Of a stretch of DNA of 64,000 bases, positions 32,872 to 43,328 are shown piece by piece. Each line of letters opens with the position of its first letter. The first letter of the stretch is position 1. The notes under the pieces were generated by a model, which ran no database searches, was not told where the DNA came from, and saw only the letters and a list, made by a program, of their open reading frames with translations. The position numbers and the translations under genes are program-made. The stretch is from Chaetoderma sp. LZ-2023a (Eukaryota > Mollusca > Caudofoveata > Chaetodermatida > Chaetodermatidae), in NCBI GenBank assembly GCA_034401795.1, contig CM067370.1:59622369-59686368 (forward strand), in the 5' to 3' direction.

Positions 32872-32970
32872 AATATTCTATTTAGTACTTTGAAATAAAT
32901 TTGCAATGAAGCAGTTGCTGTCTTAGAAAGCAACAGCTTCTGGCCAAATTAGTTTCAGAATATTCAACAA
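32872..32970. repeat. Foldback repeat type 1
   Basis: The left arm with TACTTTGAAATAAATTTGC, a GCAGTTGCTGTC / GCAACAGCTTC loop and the right arm CCAAATTAGTTTCAGAATAT form a hairpin of about 95 bp. Confidence 0.6.
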
Positions 32971-34215
32971 ATGTCCTATATGGTTGCTTGGAAATTGATA
33001 GTGCTTCATCAGTGAATGGTTAACCCGTTGATTCTAAAACACTGGAGTATAAGGGTCAATACAAAAACTATTCTATTGAATATTTTGAAACCAATTTGGC
33101 TGTTGCTGCCTAAGGTTTTGCTGCAAACTGTTGTTGTCTTACAAAACGACAGTTTAATGCACACAGAGACATTCAGAATTAAACAGTTAATCAGCAGATA
33201 CAATGTTTGGCTGTTTCATTCTGTCCGTTACGTATATTAAAAATATGTGGAAGCAGAATTTTGTGGCTTGTGTGCTGAGCATATAAGATACCACTGTAAT
33301 AGACAAGTAATAGGCTATTGCCTATTAGTTTTCAATCTATTACTATTACATTGTAAAATTAATGATCTATTTCTATTACTATTACATGGAAATTGCTGTA
33401 ATAGCCTATTACATATTACTATTACCCCATCCCTGATAGACAGTAACACACAAATTGTCATAATTTGTCATAGTTTGCAATTTCTTCGTACAAATTCTTA
33501 CAGTAATAGCACTATTTTTAATGTATACCTAAAAACATCATCGCAGAAGTGAAATTATTAAATGGGACCACCTACATGTAATTCCACTTCAAGAGTATAT
33601 TTATTTCCCTAACACACTTTGATACTTCCTAAATATCGACCTTCACTCCTTAAACCGCAGATTTAAAAAGATAGGTGCCCCTACTGGGCAGGGAGTCAGT
33701 TGACAGTCCGGCGGATGCCAGCTGTAACATCGCGCATGCGCATACTGATACTTCCTCTTTCCTGTATATTGGCCAAGACACATGAAGCTCAATTTGTTTT
33801 TGTTTTTCCATATATAAGTGTAATAGTCGAGCTTAATGATGTCAGATCATGCTAAGACGCCTGAGGCCATGCCGGAATCAAGCCATCAGGTGATTTGTAT
33901 TACATTTTTGTCTAATTTCGTCATTAAATGGACGTTGTTATGTGTTTCCGTGATGCGATTTAGATGTGATAGGCACCTAGAAACTGGTAAAATATAATTT
34001 TGGCGCCATGAAATGCTAATCTCTCTTCGCGATCCTGATTCCACGGAAGCAACGTCTATCCATAAGGAACGCGAGAAATTCTGGATCCACCAGCTACATA
34101 GCATGGACCCAATTGGAATTAATCACGCTGATTGGTGACAATCTCTACCTGAAAGTAGTACAATAAATACAATAATTAGCTACCTGTCACCACGCTCCCC
34201 CCTTGGAGATGCCTA

Positions 34216-34236
34216 TGACGTAATCACATTACGTCA
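34216..34236. promoter_or_regulatory. Perfect palindrome of two CRE/ATF half sites
   Basis: Arms TGACGTAAT and ATTACGTCA face each other around a 3-base spacer CAC. Each arm is an ATF/CREB or C/EBP-ATF type site. It may be part of the promoter of the neighbouring hammerhead element or of fossil C; function is not shown. Confidence 0.4.
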
Positions 34237-34454
34237 CACCTGCATGATGTCATAAGGACGTCCCTAACATTACAAACTATCTAACGATTTTAACTTCATA
34301 ACATTAGTAGCAATTATACTTGGACGAACTATAAGAAAAATGGCACACAGCAATCTTAACACACGATAAAAACTTTATCATCTTAGCTACTATACAATGA
34401 TTTTCAAATATACACATCCCAGTAAAAACTACTGTGACAAAGTGTCTACACATT

Positions 34455-34505
34455 TCCTCTGATGAGTATAACCCAAACATGGGTACGAAACGCCAGGAGT
34501 CTGGA
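34455..34505 (+). ncRNA. Hammerhead-ribozyme-like motif, type I, all core bases present
   Basis: The core CTGATGAG (34459-34466) is followed by a stem II candidate ACCC/GGGT (34471-34474 with 34481-34484), then CGAAAC (34486-34491), a 7-base loop and GTC (34499-34501), the expected cleavage triplet. Stem III is only A-C with G-T, the very short form described for Penelope-like and retrozyme hammerheads. Stem I is limited to CCT/GGA-type pairing (TCC at 34455-34457 with GGA at 34503-34505) next to one mismatch. Activity, if any, may need a dimer. Confidence 0.6.
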
Positions 34506-34843
34506 TCAAATATGGAAAGGCCCACTAACAAATGGACCACTGCCACTATAACCTTTTACTAAAGATCTATCCCTTAAACCCAATGTATAAAACCATACAT
34601 TTCGGGTACGCATTTATTCCCAAACCGGGTACATTCGGGTACACGCACACTCTGGTACACCAATACACATTTAAAACAAACACTCGGGTACACAAAACTC
34701 GGGTACATAAAGAACACAGATTGTTACCAAATCGGGTACAACTACACATCAAGTCGGGTACAAAAACGACAACAACAATGGGATGTATCTACCAAATCCG
34801 GGTACATACACATGGGATCGGGTACAATCGGGTACAAGATTAC

Positions 34844-34856
34844 TATAAAAGGAGCG
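34844..34856 (+). promoter_or_regulatory. TATA box after the CGGGTACA array
   Basis: TATAAAAGGAGCG is identical in both element copies (second at 61833-61845), with conserved CATCCAGACTCAAC roughly 30 bases downstream, where a start site would be expected. Confidence 0.5.
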
Positions 34857-35019
34857 CGCAAACAGTGCATCGGCATCCAGACTCAACGGACACTAACCGT
34901 TAGCGTCAGGACAACATAGCATCTTACAAGCTTTTTACAAAAATATCTCTGTTTTTGTGTCCACCGGTTCCTGTTGTGGATATGGTTCACATATGGGATT
35001 TCTTTTTCTCCACCATTGC

Positions 35020-36200
35020 CCCATTTTTATACCCCGGCAAAAAATTTTGCGGGGTATTATGTAATGGCGCCATACATCCGGGCGGGCGGTCGGTCGAGAG
35101 TGCGTGCCGCAGAGTGGTTCCCGTATGATAACTCCATTACCCTTTGTCGGATCACATTGAAACTTCATACAGGGGTTGGACTAGGTCTTGGGAAGAAACC
35201 TATCCAAATCAACAGTGATCCAAAATCCAAGATGGCCACCAGCCACCGGTGGCCATCTTGAAAATCTATTTCTGAATGATAACTCCGTTACCGTGTATCG
35301 GATCTCTTTGATACTTCATGGAGTGGGTGGACTAGATCTGGGGAAGAAACCTATCGAAATTGACAATGATCCGAATCCAAGATGGCCGCCAGCCACTGGT
35401 GGCCATCTTGAAAATTTGTTTCCGGATGATAACTCAGTTACCATTTATCGGATCGCTTTGAAACATCATAGAGTGGTTGGACTAGGTCTGAGGCAGAACA
35501 CTATCGAAATTGACGATGATCAGAAATTCAAGATGGTGCCAACCACAGACAGCCATCTTGAAAATTGGTTTATCGGATCGTTTTGAAACTTCATAGAGTG
35601 GTTGGACTAGGTCTAAGGAAGAAAGCTATCGAAATCGACAATGATCCGAAATCCAAGATGGCCACCGGCCATCTTGAAAATTGGTTTCCAGATGATAAAT
35701 GTTATCGTTTATCGGATCGCTTTGAAACTTAATAGGGTGATTGGACTAGGTGTGGAGAAGAAACCTATCGAAATTGACAATGATCTGAAGTTCAAAATAT
35801 CCGCCATCCACCATTTTGAAAATTGGTTTCCCGATGATAACTCTGTTCCTGTTTATCAGATCACTTTGAAACTTCATAGGGTGGTTGGACTAGGTCTGGA
35901 GAAAAAACCTATCAAAATTGACGATGATCCGATCTCCAAGATGGGCGCCAGCCATGGGCTGCCATCTTGAAAGTTGGTTTCTGGATGATATCTCCGTTAC
36001 CATTTGTCGGATCACTTCCTAGGGTCGTTGGAATATGTCTAGTGAAGAAACTTTACGATAATCCAAAATCCAATATGGCCGCCAGTCAGCGCAGCCATCT
36101 TGAAAATTGGTTTCCGAACCATACATCCATGATCGTTTAACTGATCGCTTTGACACTTTATAAGGATGACTGGTCTGATGGGTCTGAGGAAGAAATAAAT
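35020..36200 (+). repeat. Hairpin-started tandem repeat (ATACCCC family) with paired YY1-type sites
   Basis: Starts with a hairpin (ATACCCCGGCAAAA / TTTTGCGGGGTAT), then a CGGGCGGGCGGTCGGTCG tract and about seven units of roughly 150 bp marked by GATAACTC near 35127, 35278, 35428, (35570), 35694, 35836 and 35987. Most units carry CAAGATGGCC facing GGCCATCTTG; at 35228-35260 the arms CAAGATGGCCACC and GGTGGCCATCTTG are perfect. A second copy of the family start is at 63864 onwards. Confidence 0.75.
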
Positions 36201-36631
36201 ATTTTCTGATAGCGCTTATTCATTGGTTTGTCATCATGGCGGGATATTATGCGCCATTTGCGGAGCTCTTGTTTATGTTAGAAAGCATCTATGCCCAGGA
36301 TGATTGGGAGCTCCCATAAGAGCGAGCTCTTCATTCTGCCCTGTGGTCCCAATAGTATTATGGTGGAGAGGCATGGCAGTGATGGTGGATTACTCAAGAG
36401 CCCTGGATATGGCAGTATGGCTATTCTAAAGATGCAGGTACTCTAGAGTTATGTAGAATGGCACTCTAATATATTTCAAAATTTTTAAAATATTTGCCAA
36501 TATTCTCTGTTTTCTCTGTTTTCTCTGATGGTTGGCATAGGATATTACTTTATTCATCACTAATGATTATGCTTTTGTGTGTTGAATACAATTCATCTTC
36601 ACACCTGGATGATGTTTTCTGTCGGATTGTT
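36201..36631. other. Spacer inside the intron of DIRS C
   Basis: No gene recognised; mixed composition with a TTCTCTG triple repeat near 36504-36528. Confidence 0.4.
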
Positions 36632-36859
36632 AGCTCACCTGGCCAGAATGGCCAAGTGAGCTTATGCCATGGCAACCGTCCATCGTCTGTCCATCCGTCT
36701 GTCCATCCATCCATCAACTTTTGCTTTAAAATGTATCTCCTATACCGCTTGGCAGATTTTAATCAAATTTGGCTAGAAGGATCCTATGAAGGTAGGCTCT
36801 AGAACCTCTAATCATATTTTTGATTCGTCAATTTTTTGGGTGAAAATCTTAGATTTTAT

Positions 36860-37580
36860 AAAAATTTACCGGAAAGTGTCAAAACACATCTCCTCCTTAG
36901 CTTTTTGACAGAATTCAGCCAAATTTGTCTTGAACGTTCCTATAGTGGTAGGTTCTAGATATTGTATTCAGATTTTTGATTCGTCAATCTTTTGGCTCAA
37001 AATCTTATATTTTGTAAAAAAAATGTACCGGAAAGTGTCGGAGTGTATCTCCTCCTTAACTTCTTGACAGATTTCAGCCAAATTTGTCTTGAAGGATCCT
37101 ATGGAGGTAGGCTCTGGAACCTGTATTCAAATTTTTGATTGGTCAATTTTTTTGGTTAAAATATTTGATTTTGTAAAAAATTTACTGGAAAGTGTCAAAA
37201 CGTATCTCCTCCTTAGCTTCTTGATAGATTTTAACTAAATTTGTGTGAAAGAATTCTACAGTGGTATGCTCTAGAATTTCTATTCAAAATTTTGACTTAA
37301 ATCTTTTGGGGTCAAAATCTGAGATTTTATAAAAAATTTACCGGAAAGTGTCACATGTCTCCTCCTTAGCTTCTTGACAGATTTCAACTAAGTTTGCCTG
37401 GAAGGATCCTGTAGTGGTGGGCTTTAGAACTCCTGTTTAGAATTTTGATTGGTCAATTTTGGGGGTGAAAATCTTAATTTTGTAAAAAAAACATGTTGCC
37501 AGAAATTGTCAAAATGCATCTCCTCCTTAGCTTCTTGACAGATTTCAACCAAATTTGCCTTTAAGGATTCTATAGAGGTA
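36860..37580 (+). repeat. 157-bp tandem repeat, about 5 units
   Basis: CGGAAAGTGTC recurs near 36870, 37030, 37187, 37342 and (changed) 37499, each followed by ATCTCCTCCTTAGCTTCTTG and AAGGATCCTAT. Confidence 0.8.
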
Positions 37581-37581
37581 G

Positions 37582-38590
37582 GCGTTAAACAAAAGTTATT
37601 GCTTTATATCTCATCAATTCTTGATCCAATTGGAACCAAACTTGGATAGATGGAGATATACATCGAAAGGAAGCAGCACGCTGATGCAGGCATCATGAGT
37701 TCAAGGTCATGGGGTCAAAGGTCACGGTATAATCTTTGTTAATATTTTACGTTAAGTTTTTGCGTTAAACAAAAGTTATTGTCTTATATCTCAACAATGC
37801 CTTATCCAATTGGAACCAAACTTGGGTACATGGTGATTTACATTTAACGGAAGCAGCATGCTGATGCAGACATCATGAGGTCAAAGTTATGGGGGTCAAA
37901 GGTCACGGTATAATCTTTGTTAATATTTTACGTTACGTTTTTGCGTTAAACAAAAGTTATTGTCTTATGTCTCAGCAATGCATGATCCAATTGGAACCAA
38001 ACTTGGATACATGGAGATATACATCGAAAGGAAGCAGCACACTGATGCAGGCATCATGAGTTCAAGGTCATGGGGTCAAAGGTCACTGTATAATCTTTGT
38101 TAATATTTTATGTTAAGTTTTTGCGTTAAACAAAAGTTATTGCCTTATATCTCAACAATGCCTTATCCAATTTGAACCAAACTTGGGTACATAGTGATTT
38201 ACATTTAACGGAAGCAGCCCATCACTAAACCGGTTATGATGTCAAGGTTATGGGGGTCAAAGGTCACAGTGTAATCTTTGTTAATATTTTCGTTGTGTTT
38301 TTGCATTAATCGAAAGTTATTGCCTTATATCTCAACAATGCCTGATCCAATTGGAACCAAACTTGGGTACATGGTGATATACATCAAAAGGAAGCAGCAT
38401 GCTAATGCCGACATCATGCAGTCAAGGTTATGGGGGTCAAAGGTCACGGTATAATCTTTGTTAATATTTTACTTTAAGTTTTTGCGTTAAACAAAAGTTA
38501 TTGTCTTATATCTCAGCAATGCCTGATCCAATTGGAACCAAACTTGGGTACATGGAGATATACATCGAAAGGAAGCAGCACGCTGATGCG
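37582..38590 (+). repeat. 181-bp tandem repeat with five perfect DR1 receptor sites
   Basis: GCGTTAAACAAAAGTTATTG starts units near 37582, 37762, 37943, 38123, 38303 and 38484. GGGGTCAAAGGTCA, the textbook HNF4/RXR direct repeat with one spacer base, occurs intact at 37711, 37892, 38072, 38253 and 38433. The spacing is 180-181 bp. The sixth unit is cut short. Confidence 0.85.
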
Positions 38591-39330
38591 TGACCTTGAT
38601 ACAGAACTCTGTTATTTCAACATTAAGTTTTTGCGTTTGACAAAACTTTTCAGCTTATATTTCAGGATCGATTAAACCTATTGCAACTAAACTTGGCTAT
38701 GAGGTGCTTATGCTGTTAGAAAGCATCATGATGATACTGAGGTCACATGGTCAAGGTGATCGTGATATAAAACTCTGCTTTTTTATTGTTAAGTTTTTGC
38801 GTTTAGTAAATCCTCTGGCGTATCTTTCTGGATTGGTTAACCTTATTGGAACTAAACATGGATAACTTGTTACCTATAATGTTAGGAAGCAGCATGCTGA
38901 CACTGAAGTCACACCGTTGAAGGTCAAGGTCATTCGGACCTACAAAACTTTGTTGCTTTTCAATGTTAAGTTTTTAGGCTTAGCAAACCGTATCATATTA
39001 TATTTCTGGATTGCTTAACCCAAATGGAACACAACTTAGGTACACGGTTGCTTATGCCAAGAGGATACAGGATGGTGACATGGAGGTCACCAGGACACAG
39101 GTCAAGGCCATTCTAATATTGCTATTTGAACTCTGCTTTTTCAACCGTAAGTTTTTCCATTCAGCAAATCAGTTATATTTTAGGATTGGTTAATCTTAAT
39201 GGAACTAAACTTGAATATATGGTAGCCTATAATGTTAGGAAGCGGCATGATAACACAGAGGTCACAAGGTCAAAGGTCAATGCTACTGTGACAAACAGGA
39301 GACAGGCGAGACATTTAATTCCGCAGAATT
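38591..39330 (+). repeat. Tandem repeat of about 175 bp, 4 units
   Basis: GTTAAGTTTTT or a close form recurs near 38620, 38797, 38965 and 39147, each followed by a GGATTGGTTAA(C/T)CTTA block and AAGGTCAAGGTCA-like words. Related to, but distinct from, the 181-bp array. The frames 39011-39193 and 39126-39338 read through it. Confidence 0.65.
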
Positions 39331-41970
39331 CTTGTTAATAACGTTGAATTGGTAATAATATGAGTCCAAATTATGTTCCTTATTTAATGATAGTAATCTT
39401 CCGACCAGATGTCTTAATGAAGCGCCTTATTTTAAATCCAAAAAGTATATGACAAGTTGAATTCTCCTGTCTTTACCAGTAATTCATTGACTAAGTTGAT
39501 CTAGTGACCACGTTTGCGAAGTGCTTTTCAAAATTTCCATACATTTATTTCTGTCACTAATGTCATTGTAATTTTGTGTTGCATAAAATGCTACTATTAC
39601 ATAACGTTACCTGTTATACAATATTCTTGTTCACGTTTGTTAACCCTTTACTCACAGCATGCACATAGTGAGAGGTAGTGGAGATGGAATGACAAGTTTT
39701 TACAATGACATGCATCATGATATCAGTTAGAATTTGTAATCCATGGTCAGTAATTACTTAAAAGTAAATGCTGTCTGTAACTTAGCAATGTCATCTGTTG
39801 TTGTATAGTAAGTACAACTTCGCATAGTGCCACCTCTATGTCACATTTCATATACTTCATCCGAACCATCATTCCAGAATTAGTCTTATTCAACTGTACT
39901 TCATGTGTCCATTATCTCTTACCAACATAAAATTGCCCATGGATGAGCATGAAATTCAGTTGACCCTAACACCATGTCATTGTCATTAATGTCCAAACAT
40001 GCCAAAGAACATGACTGTCATATGAGTCAACACAGACCAAACTTGTTAATTTTGTTATTCCATTAACATTTTTTGCCAAATCAGATAAAAAAATTGGCAC
40101 CTATCAAAGTTATAAATTCAGTTTATTATCAAATTTATACACACCTAGTGAACACTATAATTGGAATTATCAAGTCATGAGATTTTACTCTAAATCGTTA
40201 TCGGCAGGGATTATAGAAATCGTTTTCATGCGTGTAATTCTGTTTCCACTCGAAAACTTGACGATTCACTTCATATTTTGAACATGAGAGATGAGACCTT
40301 GACTGGCATTCAGTTTGGCTAAAATACAACTGCAGTTATGCGCTTGAATTCTTGACAAAAATTGTCAGATTTATTCACTAGAGTTCTTGAAAAATTGTAA
40401 AATATTTGGATTCAAAATTGGAGTACAAACATGATTCTTAGGTCAAATTGTCATGGTAGATTTACTAAGATCTTATTTCGAAGATTATTCCGTATTGAAA
40501 CATAGAATCTATCTGTCATCCTGTAGAAGTTTCACAAAATATATTTTCATGAGATATGAACTACCCAGTATTTCAAATGCTAATGTTGCAGGTGAGCGAC
40601 AGGTCGTTAGGCCTCTTGTTTTCATGTATTTTGGAGATATGACATCATAATCAACCTTGTTATTATTATTAACACTTGTCCAGGCTGATTTATCTTTCTT
40701 AACAACTGTCCTTTATCTAACTCTGATGTTGCTCCTTTTTTATATGGGTTTTAGTTTACTAACTTAAAACACATTGTCTTCGTCTTATGGCCTTTCAGAA
40801 ATCAGATTGTGTTTCCTGTGGTAATTTTCTGAAGCCCAAGTTCGCCGCCATGTCTGTACCAAATGTAGCATGTGTGGTCCATTGCTTAAATGTGATGGCT
40901 GCAAATAGTGGGGGTGTCAACTTATTTTCTGAAGTTTTAATCTTACAGGCAAAAGATAAGGCGAGCGAGGAGGAGAAGCGGGTGAAGAAAGACTGAGTGT
41001 AAGTGGTAAGGGTAAGAGATGATGGGGGAGATGAAAAAAACAATCAAGGACCTGGTACCAGAGTTACTTCGCAGCATGCTTCTTGGTCCAGATAATTCAT
41101 TGTCTTCTTCATCTGCCCCCAGATAGTCCCTGCCTCTGAATCTAGTTTCCATAGGGGTTTGCCAGTTTTCACTAAAGATTCAGAGGTGGCTCCAGTAGAA
41201 CCCGGCCTGAGGCTTGCCTCGCCGTTTGATCTGGGTGTGGCCCTAATTGATTCCTGCTGGAGGCTACCTCGTCTGTTGATCTTGAGGCAGGAGTGATGGA
41301 CCCAGGTTCCTGCTTTATGGGCTCTGTGGAGCGTCCACACTTGTGTGGTACTGTACCCTCTTATGGTACCTTCCCTGGCCAGTCTGGGTTAGCGCTCTTG
41401 GCCAACCCGGAGTCTAGTCTTTCTAGCCAGGAGGATGAGGACTATCTGCTAGGGTCATCCGATGACGCCATGGCCATAGAATTGGACTAAAGTGCACCCC
41501 TTGTCAATGGCCACCCGTATCGCATACCACGGCTTGCCGATGATATAGCACCTGCCGGCCTGTGCCATGGCGTGGTACATTATAACCCCCACGATGCCAT
41601 GGCTCCGGCTCCTGGTCTAGCTATGGTGCAAACTATGCCTGCTGTCTCGGGCACACATGTTTTCACATCAAGAGTATACTTACCACCCTATTACTCTATG
41701 ATATTTCCCAATAAGACTCAGAATTAAAAAGAAACTGCCCCCACTGGGCAGGTTGCTCAACTGACAGTCCAGCGGATGTGCGGCCCAAATTCGCGCATGT
41801 GTGGGGCTGTCTCTTCCTCTTCTCAAATTATTGGCCTGCCATTGCAACACACTTTCTAGTTTTACTTTTGCTTTTGAAGCTTTAAGTTGTTCTTCAACTT
41901 GATTTTGACTTGCTATATTATGTCTGACACTGCCAAGTCGCCAGAGAATGCTCCCAGTTCTAGCCATCAG

Positions 41971-42680
41971 GTGTACTTTAGTAAATTTATTGATACAAAA
42001 TGTGCGTGTTGACTCGGATGATATATCCGGGAGTCGCGCTAACTCGTGGATACGTTTATGTTAGGCTAGCGCTTTTTGAGGGAGGCCTATACATTAGCTA
42101 ATGCATGTTGTGCGTTGAAATTTCAGACACATTTAGCTGATTTCTGACAGTATCCTTTATTTGAACAATAATTTATACTTGGTTTTCTGGGTCCATATAA
42201 TTTATTATGAGTGCAGAGGGAATTATTACCATAAGAAGTAATTTTTCCGCATTCTCCCCCCCCCACCACCACAGGGTTTGGATTCAGGATCCGGTATTCC
42301 TGTTCATCAGACTTCACTCGTTCTTCAGGAGTTGTCCTCTGAGGTTTAGTATGGAGAGAGAAAATTTTCAGTCATTTTATTTCTAAAAATATTTGCATTG
42401 CGCAGGGCACTAGCACACATATATATGTTATTTATCTCTCTTGATGTTTTGCATAGGTTCATTGTGTTTATAAAGTTCAACTACTAATGAATCTTTTGTT
42501 TTGAGTGTGGAGTCTAGCATTCACCTCTCAAGTATTCAAGTTAAAATTCTAATTATTCCTATGTAATTCATGTAGGAGAATAAGAAGTTTTTAGGATTTG
42601 TTTACTTTTAGCCTTCTGCAATTGGGTTGTTTTGGTACGTCATAACTAAAAACTAATTGGTTCCGTTTGTCTCGTTTCAG
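41971..42680 (+). other. Candidate intron of DIRS fossil B
   Basis: Follows a 17-codon first exon (41920-41970) ending in Ser-His-Gln, with GTGTAC at the donor side and TCGTTTCAG at 42680. Both sides are phase 0. The downstream segment begins RIIENKSPSCHHFVKAR and carries further cysteine pairs (CTRCSTCG, CHVCE), so the acceptor restores a zinc-binding-like region. An (AC)- and poly-C-rich tract lies inside, as in fossil A. Confidence 0.6.
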
Positions 42681-43328
42681 AGGATCATTGAAAACAAAAG
42701 CCCTTCCTGCCACCATTTCGTGAAGGCCCGCTACCTCTCTCATGACTGCACTAGGTGCAGTACATGCGGGTCCTTACTAAATTGCCATGTATGTGAGTCG
42801 TGGCCGGTGGTGGTTTTCATTGATTTTATAATTCAGGAGGTAAAGGACCGGGCGGTGGATGAGAAAAGGCGACTTGGCAAAGAGTCATGTGGTAAGAAGA
42901 GGAAGGCATCCATGCCAGACATGGAGGCCTTCCGTGTTGAGATAATGGGAGAAATGAAGACAATCACGGATCTTGTCCCAGAGTTGCTTCGCAGCTTGCT
43001 TCCCGGCTCAAGTTCATCATTGTCTTCCTCATTTTCTCCAGGATGGAGTGTTCCCATCTCTGGGTCTGGTTCTGATAGGAAGCCAGTTTTCGTTATAGAC
43101 CCAGAGACAGCTCCTGCTGGTCTGGCGCTGAGGTTTTCCTTGCCCATGGACCCGGGAGCGAAAGCCATGGCCTCGAACGTTCGCTTATCGAATGTTCTCG
43201 AGCAGCCTATGGCTAAGGGTGTCAGCACCTTACGCGGTGCCCCTCCTGCCCAGGCCGAGCTTGATCCCTTTTTAAGCTTGGCATCTAATTTTTCTGGGGG
43301 AAGAAGAGGACACTGTTATGGCCGATGA
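42681..43328 (+). pseudogene. Gag-like region of DIRS fossil B, N-terminal part
   Basis: The longest open piece of the gag-like gene, about 216 codons after the acceptor. It has three cysteine pairs near its start, a basic stretch (KKRKASMPDM), then EIMGEMKTITDLVPELLRSL and a Ser-rich segment. The matching part of fossil A ends at its mosaic junction near 23047. Confidence 0.6.

Larger units (their letters stand above)
31861..33435. mobile_element. Non-autonomous hAT-like DNA transposon, 1575 bp
   Basis: Left end CAGGGATGGGGTCAATTACA; right end TATTACCCCATCCCTG, giving terminal inverted repeats CAGGGATGGGGT. The 8-bp duplication ATAGACAG flanks both sides exactly (31853-31860 and 33436-33443). 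CAGGG tips with 8-bp duplications are characteristic of hAT elements. Subterminal (TATTAC)n-like arrays lie inside both ends (31890-32005 and 33300-33425). The interior has type 1 foldback repeats and no transposase. Confidence 0.85.
34440..34930 (+). mobile_element. Hammerhead/CGGGTACA element, copy 1
   Basis: Same order of parts as copy 2 at 61317-61933: a hammerhead-like core (34455-34505), ten CGGGTAC boxes (34600-34840), a TATA box TATAAAAGGAGCG (34844-34856), then CATCCAGACTCAAC, GCGTCAGGACAA and AAGCTTT. The left boundary is not resolved and may lie further upstream, perhaps near 34380. The translated frame 34532-34903 reads through the boxes and is not considered a gene. The architecture suits a non-autonomous retroelement or the terminal repeat of a Penelope-like element, where hammerheads are known. 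Confidence 0.6.
36632..40618 (+). mobile_element. Hairpin-capped element (AGCTCACC family), long copy with three internal arrays
   Basis: The 5' hairpin AGCTCACCTGGCC / GGCCAAGTGAGCTT is at 36632, the 3' signature GCAGGTGAGCGACAGG then GGCCTCTTG ends at 40618. Three different tandem blocks lie between: a 157-bp array (36870-37580), a 181-bp array (37582-38590) and a 175-bp array (38590-39330). The 3' kilobase (39331-40590) has no clear array. No protein is encoded. The ends show it is one unit or a fusion of related units. Confidence 0.65.
33890..40798 (+). other. Candidate intron of DIRS fossil C, swollen by insertions
   Basis: The first exon opens with ATG at 33839 and ends in Ser-His-Gln codons at 33889, followed by GTGATT. 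The matching acceptor is CCTTTCAG at 40798, before a cysteine-bearing segment. By comparison the intron of fossil B is 710 bp. The extra six kilobases are the hammerhead element, the YY1-site array and the 4-kb hairpin-capped element. Confidence 0.55.

Noticed and set aside
34532-34903. Open frame of 123 residues with repeating GY and HT words
   Set aside because: It reads through the CGGGTACA boxes. The partly matching frame in copy 2 is explained by the shared TATA-region DNA, not by protein conservation.
37582-38590. Regular repeats as a CRISPR array
   Set aside because: Units of 181 bp diverge along their whole length and there are no short repeats with unique spacers; the context is eukaryotic.
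36632-40618. AGCTCACC element as a Helitron
   Set aside because: It has a 3' hairpin, but the end is CTTG rather than CTRR, the start is not TC, and the insertion flank is T-rich rather than A/T.
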